Source of the DNA: Thermoplasmata archaeon | Lineage (GTDB): Archaea; Thermoplasmatota; E2; UBA202; JdFR-43 | Direction: 5' to 3' | Assembly (NCBI GenBank): GCA_021161135.1 | Contig: JAGHBD010000039.1 | Span: 1 to 10,674, forward strand | DNA: 10,674 nt | In this document: positions 1 to 9,138 of the stretch, piece by piece | How positions within the stretch are numbered: position 1 is the first letter of the stretch | How the letters are laid out: each line of letters opens with the position of its first letter | Notes under the pieces: model-generated | What the model saw: only the letters and a program-made list of their open reading frames with translations | Databases searched by the model: none | Told to the model about the DNA's origin: nothing | Position numbers and translations under genes: made by a program

Positions 1-2
1 CC

Positions 3-284
3 GCCCATGTATATGCAGCCATGGGTGAGGGAATAATGCCGTCGATGATTGCTGCAAATATTGCTGCGGATTTCATAGAAAAGGCATTCAAACAAAATTT
101 CGAGTTTGATTTTAGAGGATTTGACGAAACACTTAAAAGAAAGCTGGGGAAATATTTAAAGCAGTCATATAATCTTCAGGCTTTCTTTTTTAAGGTTATA
201 AGAAGCGAATATATAAGGCATAAGTTGCTTGAAAAGGTGTGCAGAGAAGCGAGCGAATATTATAGAAAAATAACAAAAAAATAG
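3..284 (+). CDS. FAD-dependent oxidoreductase, probably geranylgeranyl reductase family (C-terminal fragment)
   Basis: This is an open frame entering from the left edge. Only the last 93 codons are present, ending in TAG at 282-284. The fragment opens with AHVYAAMGEGIMPSMIAANI. This matches the glycine-rich motif near the C-terminus of the FAD-binding domain in geranylgeranyl-reductase-type flavoproteins (typically GEGI followed by a small-residue helix that packs on the cofactor). A charged helical tail rich in Lys, Glu, Tyr and Phe follows, as is usual in that family. Archaeal members commonly saturate the isoprenoid chains of membrane lipids. The true substrate cannot be judged because the Rossmann motif and substrate pocket lie outside the window. 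The gene is convergent with nusA, with only 5 bases between the two stop codons. The internal ATG at 21 is not the start, because the frame is open upstream of it. Other FAD-dependent monooxygenase-like families share the motif, so the family call is moderate. Confidence 0.6.
   Translation, partial: AHVYAAMGEGIMPSMIAANIAADFIEKAFKQNFEFDFRGFDETLKRKLGKYLKQSYNLQAFFFKVIRSEYIRHKLLEKVCREASEYYRKITKK
266..281 (-). terminator. Oligo-U terminator of the RNA polymerase operon
   Basis: On the - strand, just beyond the nusA stop codon, the RNA would read seven U (281-275), GUUA, then five U (270-266). Archaeal RNA polymerase terminates at U-rich tracts without needing a hairpin, so this is the natural end of the rpoH-nusA transcript. 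The tract is the antisense of the Lys/Ile codons at the end of the convergent gene. Functional termination is inferred. Confidence 0.5.
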
Positions 285-289
285 GATGG

Positions 290-706
290 TTAGAGAACTT
301 TTATTTCTTCAATGCCGTGCTGCCTTTTTGCTATCTCTCTCAGAATATTTATATTTCTCCCTTCTTTCCCTATTGCCTTCCCTTTGTCCCTTGCATTCAC
401 AACAACGCTAACTCTATTCTCCTCCTCATTAATCACTATTTTTTCCAGTTTAAATGGCTTGAACAGATTTATTATGAATTGCTTTTTGTCCTCGTCGTAT
501 TCCACAAACCTTACCTCTTTTTTAAAAATGCTCTCCAGCTTTTTGATATTTCTTGCCTCTTTTCCTATTGCCTTTCCCAGCTTTCCTTTAGCAACAATGA
601 ATGTTATTCTATTGTCCCGCTCTATACAATCTATGATGGTGGCTCCTGTCATAACTTCTGCAACCGCAATGTAATGCATTTCTTGTTGCGTAAGCTTTAT
701 CTTCAT
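290..706 (-). CDS. nusA: Archaeal NusA-like transcription factor with two KH domains
   Basis: The 138-residue protein consists of two KH-type RNA-binding domains and nothing else. This is the normal archaeal NusA, which lacks the polymerase-binding N-terminal domain and S1 domain of bacterial NusA. KH1 spans about residues 1-70 with a degenerate signature IGKEARN at 47-53, where Ala replaces the second Gly of GxxG. KH2 spans about residues 75-138 with an intact IGKEGRN at 112-118. By family knowledge it binds RNA and is thought to act in elongation or termination; its exact archaeal role is poorly defined. It is the last gene of the polymerase operon. Its ATG at 706 lies one base after the rpl30e stop, with AAAGGA at 716-711 as ribosome-binding site, so translation is probably coupled. 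Unusually for this locus, no rps12 follows; the next gene is convergent. Confidence 0.93.
   Translation of the reverse strand: MKIKLTQQEMHYIAVAEVMTGATIIDCIERDNRITFIVAKGKLGKAIGKEARNIKKLESIFKKEVRFVEYDEDKKQFIINLFKPFKLEKIVINEEENRVSVVVNARDKGKAIGKEGRNINILREIAKRQHGIEEIKVL
299..329 (+). terminator. Possible T-rich terminator for the convergent + strand gene
   Basis: After the TAG at 284, the + strand has short T-rich runs: TTTTATTTCTTC at 299-310 and five T at 325-329. These could end transcription of the left-edge flavoprotein gene inside the 3' end of nusA. The runs are short, and all of the - strand polymerase genes are pyrimidine-rich on the + strand, so this is weak. Confidence 0.25.
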
Positions 707-707
707 A

Positions 708-5033
<4,326 letters not shown>

Positions 5034-8000
5034 TTATACCAACCTCCTCAATACAAGTTTTGGCTCAATAATAAGTGATTGAAGCTCTTCAAGCAATAAC
5101 TTGAAGGCATAGCTCATTTCAACTGGACTTATTTTTGCATCATCACCGCACAACAGACATTTTAAGAAGCCCCTCCTCGTTTTGAATGCTATATGGCCGC
5201 AATTCTCGCAAACATACTGTATTGTCAAATCAGATTCTTCAAGCAACCTCTCCTTTATGGTCATTGATGCTCCATGTCCTATTAAGCAATCTCTCTCCAT
5301 CTCTCCAAATCTCAAACCACCTTCCCTCGCCCTTCCCTCAGTTGGCTGCCTTGTAAGTATTTGCACAGGGCCTCTACTCCTTGCATGTATTTTGCCCGCT
5401 ACCATATGATGCAATTTCTGGTAATAAATCACTCCTATGAATATGTCGGCAAGATACATTTTACCTGTCTCTCCATCGTAAAGAATTTCCTTGCCATTAT
5501 GTTTGAAGCCGTTTTTAACAAGCGCCTCTCTCAATGCCTCTTCAGGCTCACCAGAGAATGGAGTTCCATCGATGAAGCGTCCCTCCATTGAGCCAACCTT
5601 TCCTCCAATCATTTCCAAAACGTGGCCGACGGTCATTCTGCTTGGGATGGCATGAGGATTAATTATCAAATCTGGCACTATGCCATCCTCCGTAAATGGC
5701 ATATCTTCTGGATCCACAATCAAGCCAAGCACTCCCTTCTGCCCGTGTTTCGATGCAAATTTGTCTCCAAGCTCAGGTATTCTCTCATCTCTCACTTTTA
5801 TCTTTACCATTCTCGCACCGCTTAGAGTCTCTGATAGCACAACGGTATCGACATATCCCTTTTCCCCGTGTCTTACAGTTATCGATGTTTCCCTTCTTTT
5901 CTGAGGCACGAGCACATCTGTTGGCTCTTCAAGGAAACGAGGTGGAGATGTCTTTCCAATTAAAACATCTCCTCCTTTCACCTCACATTCAGGCGTTATT
6001 ATACCATCTTCCGCCAGATGAATGTAAGCCTCTTCACTCCTCACTCCCCTGCACTCAGGATCAGGAATTTCAAAATGATCCTCCTGCCCTCCTGGGTAGC
6101 GTTGCTCCTCCGCTGCATATGTTCGGAAGAATGTGCTCCTCGCCAACCCTCTATCTATGGAGGCACGATTCATAATCAAAGCATCCTCCATATTATATCC
6201 ATGATAGCTCAAAACAGCCACAACAAAATTCTGCCCAGCAGGGCGGCGATGGAAGTTTATATGCTTGGCGGAGTGAGTTCTGACAATGGGCACCTGTGGA
6301 TAATGAAGGAGATGACCACGTGTATCCGGTCTTTTTCTGTAATTGGCTGCTGCAAAGCCGAGCGACTGCTTACCCATTCCTGCTCCCATGGTGATACGGG
6401 GTGATGAGTTATGCTCTGCATATGGCACTAAACTTGCTCCAACACCAAGGATGCACAGGGGATCAATTTCCATATGAGTATGCTCAGGGATCAAATCTTC
6501 TTCACGCAATGCAATATATGCGTTTTCCTCCTCCTCTGTATCTATGTATTCCACGACGCCCATGTTTATCAAATCACTCCATGAAAGCTCTCCTTTCTTA
6601 ACTTTCTCCCTCATCTCTTTTGTGTAGAGTAATTTTCCATCCTTTACAACAAATAAAGGTCTTCTAACCCTCCCAGCATCGCAATTGACAACGACGTCAT
6701 TGCTGTCCTCATAGTAGCATATGTTTATCTCCTTGTCTATCTCTCCTCTCCTCCTCTTCTCCCTTATTTCTTCAGCAAGCTTCTTTCCGTCTGGATGAAT
6801 GCCAATTAGGTCACCATTTAAATATACTCTTGCTCCCTTCAGCCCCTTCTTAACTTCCATTACTCCAAGTTTGCGAAGCTGCTTTTCCACCTCCTCTTCC
6901 GGATAACCCTCTGATATTTCAACCATTAAGGCAAGATTCTTAACAAGTCCGCAGTTTGGTCCTTCTGGCGTTTCATTTGGACAAAGCCTTCCCCAGTGTG
7001 TTGAATGCAAATCCCTTGCCTCAAAGTGGGGCTGTGAGCGAGTTAATGGCGAAGTAACACGCCTCAAATGACTTATTGTTGAAAGATTTGATGTTCTGTC
7101 AAGCAGCTGACTCACTCCCGTTCTTCCACCAACCCAGTTACCTGTAGCCATGGCGTGGTGGATGCGTTGGTCAAATACATCCTGTCTTACATGAGGCTTT
7201 ATCTTCAATTCCTCCAAAGTTTTACCCCTTGCATACAAACGCTCCAGCTGGTATTTTAAATCCTTGCACAGTGCAACAAAAGCAACTCTGAATAAATCCT
7301 CCATTAAATCTCCTGCAAGCTTCAGGCGTTTGTTGGCGTAATGGTCTTTATCATCCTCTCTTCTATACCCCAGCGCCAGCTCCAGCACCGCCTCCCCCAT
7401 CCTGGCGAGGAAGATGCCTTTTCTTATCCTGTCTTTTGTTTCGTTGCCAAGGTGAGGCAGTATAGTTCTATCTAAGAGTTCTTTCACCCTTTCTCTTCTA
7501 TACTCTTTTGCCTGCCCCCCAGCTATTTTTTTACCAATAAAATCTATGGCATCCTCCTCAGTCCTTACCCCATATTCCTCTTCACATGCCTCTATGTTGG
7601 CAAGAACGAATACCTCCGTTTCAGGATATGAAGCCATATTGTCAAATATTGTTGGATTATCCAAACCGAGAGCTTTGAGAATTATAATGAGAGGAATCTG
7701 GCTGGCAACATTTGGCAAGGTGGTCATCAGTATGCCATCCTTTCTCTTTTCAACGACAATTAAGCTTCTGAAACCCTCCCTTTGTGAAAAAACCTGAGCA
7801 GTTTCAACCTCATATCCATATCTGTTTGTTTTTTCTGTAAGCACTCTATTTGATGCCAAATCTTCAAGGGTTATCAAAACTCTTTCTGTCCCATTTATTA
7901 TGAAATATCCTCCTGGATCAAGTGGATCTTCCTGTACTTCTATTAACTTTTTCTCATATTCCTCATCGCTCAGCTTTCTCCCCGCTTCTTCCTCCATTGC

Positions 8001-8408
8001 CTCTCGAGATATATTGCATTTTTTGGATTTCACCATTATGGGCAAATGTCCTATTTTTGCCTCCTCTGCCAAATCATCTCTTATTTTTCCATCTATCACT
8101 GGAATAAATTCAAGAAATACCGGAGCTTCATATGTTAAATCCCTCAGCCTTGCTTCCATGGGCATTATAGGATGTTCTTCGCCTGTCGCTTCCTTCACCA
8201 TTGGTCTTCCAACCCTTATTCTTCCCAGCTTCACTTTATATCCTTCTATTTCTGGATGGATGTATCCTCTCTCCAGCCCCTCTCCTTCTCCTATTCTTGT
8301 GGAATCTACTATGTTTTGCAGCCTTCTTTCTAGGAAATCATTATAGGAGGCTATCTGATGATTTACTATACTCCTCTCCCTATAAAAAGCATCTATTACT
8401 TCTCTCAT
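5034..8408 (-). CDS. rpoB: DNA-directed RNA polymerase subunit Rpo2 (B), unsplit
   Basis: This is the full-length second-largest polymerase subunit, which forms the opposite side of the active-site cleft. Its 1124 residues match unsplit archaeal B. Hallmarks in order are the fork region with [14 protein letters not shown] (475-488), the hybrid-binding motif [12 protein letters not shown] (737-748), [12 protein letters not shown] (881-892), [18 protein letters not shown] (1030-1047) and a C-terminal clamp zinc ribbon (C1067, C1070, C1084, C1087). The reading frame continues unbroken through the middle of the protein, where methanogens and haloarchaea have separate B'' and B' genes. No intein is seen. 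The ATG at 8408 overlaps the rpoH stop by 4 bases. GGAG at 8417-8414, five bases upstream, supports the start. The stop codon is immediately followed by the rpoA1 ATG. Confidence 0.98.
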   Translation of the reverse strand: MREVIDAFYRERSIVNHQIASYNDFLERRLQNIVDSTRIGEGEGLERGYIHPEIEGYKVKLGRIRVGRPMVKEATGEEHPIMPMEARLRDLTYEAPVFLEFIPVIDGKIRDDLAEEAKIGHLPIMVKSKKCNISREAMEEEAGRKLSDEEYEKKLIEVQEDPLDPGGYFIINGTERVLITLEDLASNRVLTEKTNRYGYEVETAQVFSQREGFRSLIVVEKRKDGILMTTLPNVASQIPLIIILKALGLDNPTIFDNMASYPETEVFVLANIEACEEEYGVRTEEDAIDFIGKKIAGGQAKEYRRERVKELLDRTILPHLGNETKDRIRKGIFLARMGEAVLELALGYRREDDKDHYANKRLKLAGDLMEDLFRVAFVALCKDLKYQLERLYARGKTLEELKIKPHVRQDVFDQRIHHAMATGNWVGGRTGVSQLLDRTSNLSTISHLRRVTSPLTRSQPHFEARDLHSTHWGRLCPNETPEGPNCGLVKNLALMVEISEGYPEEEVEKQLRKLGVMEVKKGLKGARVYLNGDLIGIHPDGKKLAEEIREKRRRGEIDKEINICYYEDSNDVVVNCDAGRVRRPLFVVKDGKLLYTKEMREKVKKGELSWSDLINMGVVEYIDTEEEENAYIALREEDLIPEHTHMEIDPLCILGVGASLVPYAEHNSSPRITMGAGMGKQSLGFAAANYRKRPDTRGHLLHYPQVPIVRTHSAKHINFHRRPAGQNFVVAVLSYHGYNMEDALIMNRASIDRGLARSTFFRTYAAEEQRYPGGQEDHFEIPDPECRGVRSEEAYIHLAEDGIITPECEVKGGDVLIGKTSPPRFLEEPTDVLVPQKRRETSITVRHGEKGYVDTVVLSETLSGARMVKIKVRDERIPELGDKFASKHGQKGVLGLIVDPEDMPFTEDGIVPDLIINPHAIPSRMTVGHVLEMIGGKVGSMEGRFIDGTPFSGEPEEALREALVKNGFKHNGKEILYDGETGKMYLADIFIGVIYYQKLHHMVAGKIHARSRGPVQILTRQPTEGRAREGGLRFGEMERDCLIGHGASMTIKERLLEESDLTIQYVCENCGHIAFKTRRGFLKCLLCGDDAKISPVEMSYAFKLLLEELQSLIIEPKLVLRRLV

Positions 8409-8647
8409 ATTATCTCCTTTGTTACAACTCTATACGCCACACTTACGCCAGCAGTTGGACTCTTCCTAACAATTTTTATAACATCCCCTTCTTTAGCATT
8501 TATTGCCTTTGCTACGGGATCATCAATTAATATTTTTGGAAGTTGCTCCTTTTTAATCCCATATGTTTTCAATAATTTCTCTACTTCCTCCTCTTTTAAA
8601 ATCTCGTGATGCGGCACGAGCTTGTGCTTCAATATATCCATTTTCAT
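8405..8647 (-). CDS. rpoH: DNA-directed RNA polymerase subunit Rpo5 (RpoH)
   Basis: This small subunit corresponds to the C-terminal assembly domain of eukaryotic Rpb5 and is found in archaea but not bacteria; it contributes to the lower jaw near downstream DNA. The 80-residue chain has the family's conserved elements: LVPHHEIL at 10-17, [14 protein letters not shown] at 36-49, [14 protein letters not shown] at 54-67 and a final AYRVV. It is the first protein gene of the polymerase operon. The ATG at 8647 is chosen because AGGA sits 4-7 bases upstream in GGTAGGAAAAG; the ATG two codons later (8641) is a weaker alternative. The gene lies 51 bases downstream of tRNA-Lys on the same strand and overlaps rpoB by 4 bases. 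Confidence 0.97.
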   Translation of the reverse strand: MKMDILKHKLVPHHEILKEEEVEKLLKTYGIKKEQLPKILIDDPVAKAINAKEGDVIKIVRKSPTAGVSVAYRVVTKEII

Positions 8648-8670
8648 CTTTTCCTACCCCTTATTATCTG

Positions 8671-8693
8671 CCCACATATTTTAATTTTGTGGG
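8671..8693 (-). promoter_or_regulatory. Candidate rpoH operon promoter with an inverted repeat around a TATA-like box
   Basis: In the 51 bases between tRNA-Lys and rpoH, the - strand reads CCCACA (8693-8688), an 11-base A/T-only spacer, then the perfect complement TGTGGG (8676-8671). The spacer contains TTAAAATA (8684-8677), a TATA-like element. A start site about 25 bases on would fall near 8655, just ahead of the rpoH Shine-Dalgarno. The arrangement suits a repressor operator overlapping a promoter. It could instead be a hairpin in a tRNA-rpoH read-through RNA. The inverted repeat is seen directly; both functions are inferred. Confidence 0.4.
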
Positions 8694-8698
8694 TCATA

Positions 8699-8802
8699 TG
8701 GGCCTGAGGGGATTTTCGAGCCTGCTTGCTCGCAAACAGGCTTTCGAACCCCTGGCCACCTGGTTAAAAGCCAGGTGCTCTACCTAGCTGAGCTACAGGC
8801 CC
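8699..8802 (-). tRNA. tRNA-Lys (UUU), interrupted by a T-loop intron
   Basis: On the - strand a complete cloverleaf folds. The acceptor stem GGGCCTG (8802-8796) pairs perfectly with CAGGCCC (8706-8700), and A is the discriminator at 8699. The D-stem is GCTC/GAGC and the D-loop contains GG. The anticodon stem CCTGG/CCAGG carries loop CTTTTAA, giving anticodon UUU for lysine. The variable loop has 5 bases. The T-stem AGGGG (8753-8749) pairs with CCCCT (8711-8707). The T-loop is interrupted: TTCGAA, then 30 extra bases, then T. Removing 8742-8713 restores a normal TTCGAAT loop and a 74-base tRNA. No CCA is encoded. The tRNA heads the strand that carries the polymerase operon and has its own TATA box upstream. 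It could be a pseudogene, but every stem is perfect and the insert has a splice-type fold. Confidence 0.9.
8713..8742 (-). other. Non-canonical tRNA intron at position 59/60 (bulge-helix-bulge)
   Basis: These 30 bases interrupt the T-loop of tRNA-Lys. The fold has the T-stem (AGGGG/CCCCT), a 3-base bulge AAT on the 3' side, a 4-bp helix TTCG/CGAA, a bulge AAA on the 5' side, and then an intron hairpin AGCCTGTTTG/CAAGCAGGCT closed by a CGAG loop. Cutting after the second base of each bulge, the known rule for archaeal tRNA endonuclease, leaves exactly TTCGAA joined to T and restores the seven-base loop. The third A of the 5' bulge could also pair with the final T of the hairpin, leaving a 2-base bulge. 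Splicing is inferred from structure. Confidence 0.8.
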
Positions 8803-8827
8803 TTCCCCACTGTTGCATATACCGCCA

Positions 8828-8835
8828 TATATAAA
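8828..8835 (-). promoter_or_regulatory. TATA box of tRNA-Lys
   Basis: The - strand reads TTTATATA, a near-consensus archaeal TATA box, directly preceded by an A-run (GAAAAAAA) suitable as a BRE. Its centre is about 29 bases from the first base of the tRNA. Transcription would therefore start a few bases ahead of the mature 5' end. Read-through into rpoH is possible because no U-rich tract lies between the two genes. Confidence 0.7.
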
Positions 8836-8869
8836 TTTTTTTCTGTTGGATTGCATTTGCGGGATGGTG

Positions 8870-8894
8870 AAAGCATTTTCCATATATATGCTTT
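8870..8894. repeat. Inverted repeat AAAGCAT / ATGCTTT, 11-base spacer
   Basis: AAAGCAT (8870-8876) and its exact complement ATGCTTT (8888-8894) flank TTTTCCATATA. The spacer is 11 bases, the same as in the inverted repeat upstream of rpoH, although the arm sequences differ. It lies about 35 bases upstream of the tRNA TATA box on the outside of that promoter. In AT-rich DNA a 7-bp match can arise by chance. Confidence 0.4.
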
Positions 8895-8937
8895 TTGAAT
8901 AAGCGATTTTTCTAATGCATTCATATTCATTCATATG

Positions 8938-8952
8938 CTTAACTTAACTTAA
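8938..8952. repeat. Three tandem copies of CTTAA
   Basis: CTTAA is repeated three times without interruption at 8938-8942, 8943-8947 and 8948-8952, immediately before the hairpin at 8955. It is a short direct repeat of unknown meaning and could be simple slippage in AT-rich DNA. Confidence 0.6.
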
Positions 8953-8954
8953 AG

Positions 8955-8990
8955 TGAAAGGCTTGCCATCTCTTCACGGCAGTTCTTTCA
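8955..8990. repeat. Imperfect 13-bp inverted repeat (possible RNA hairpin)
   Basis: TGAAAGGCTTGCC (8955-8967) can pair with GGCAGTTCTTTCA (8978-8990) across the 10-base loop ATCTCTTCAC. There are ten Watson-Crick pairs, two G-U pairs and a single C/U mismatch when read as + strand RNA. It is the strongest secondary structure in the intergenic region. On the + strand it is followed by an A-run and, at 9002-9006, five T. It may be part of a small RNA or a protein-binding site. Confidence 0.5.
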
Positions 8991-9036
8991 AAAAACTACC
9001 CTTTTTCATTGTTTCTTAAAACGAAAATGAGCCTAT

Positions 9037-9078
9037 TGTAGCAACTTTCGATAGTGAAGGAAAATGTTTTGTGCTACA
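9037..9078. repeat. Inverted repeat TGTAGCA / TGCTACA
   Basis: TGTAGCA (9037-9043) and TGCTACA (9072-9078) are perfect complements separated by 28 bases. The pair ends about 20 bases upstream of the TATA box of the exported-protein gene, a position suited to a regulatory site. The spacer is long and there is no second copy in the window, so a role is speculative. Confidence 0.3.
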
Positions 9079-9098
9079 TCCAAAACCTGAAAATTAAA

Positions 9099-9106
9099 TT
9101 TATAAA
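9099..9106 (+). promoter_or_regulatory. TATA box of the exported-protein gene
   Basis: TTTATAAA, preceded by a purine-rich BRE-like GAAAATTAAA, lies about 36 bases ahead of the chosen ATG. A start site 25 bases from the box centre would be near 9127, giving a very short leader that just includes the Shine-Dalgarno. Confidence 0.65.
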
Positions 9107-9126
9107 CACTTCCCCATTATATCCTT

Positions 9127-9131
9127 GGAGG
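9127..9131 (+). promoter_or_regulatory. Shine-Dalgarno GGAGG that decides between two ATGs
   Basis: GGAGG is followed by ATG at 9133 (1 base away) and an in-frame ATG at 9139 (7 bases away). A 1-base spacing is too tight for initiation, so 9139 is preferred. It gives a signal peptide that begins MRK, a typical positively charged N-terminus. Confidence 0.7.
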
Positions 9132-9138
9132 CATGAAA

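Larger units (their letters stand above)
8836..9098. other. Intergenic region without a convincing gene
   Basis: This AT-rich stretch lies between the divergent promoters of tRNA-Lys and the exported protein. I see no protein gene with a plausible start and composition. It holds an imperfect hairpin (8955-8990), an inverted repeat (8870-8894), a short tandem repeat (8938-8952), a wider inverted repeat (9037-9078) and T-rich stretches near 9001-9017. A small RNA could be encoded here, but nothing matches a family I recognise. Confidence 0.5.

Noticed and set aside
8563..8787. A 74-codon + strand frame
   Set aside because: It overlaps rpoH and the tRNA in antisense, so it is a shadow of known genes.
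8699..8802. tRNA-Lys as a pseudogene disrupted by an insertion
   Set aside because: All stems are perfectly paired and removing the insert by the bulge-helix-bulge rule yields an exact canonical T-loop; random disruption would not be expected to do this.
8836..9098. CRISPR array or mobile element remnant
   Set aside because: There are no regularly spaced repeats of CRISPR length, no transposase fragment and no paired terminal repeats with target duplication; the repeats here are short and irregular.
9133..9135. ATG at 9133 as the start of the exported protein
   Set aside because: GGAGG ends only one base upstream. The in-frame ATG at 9139 has a normal 7-base spacing and a good signal-peptide N-terminus.
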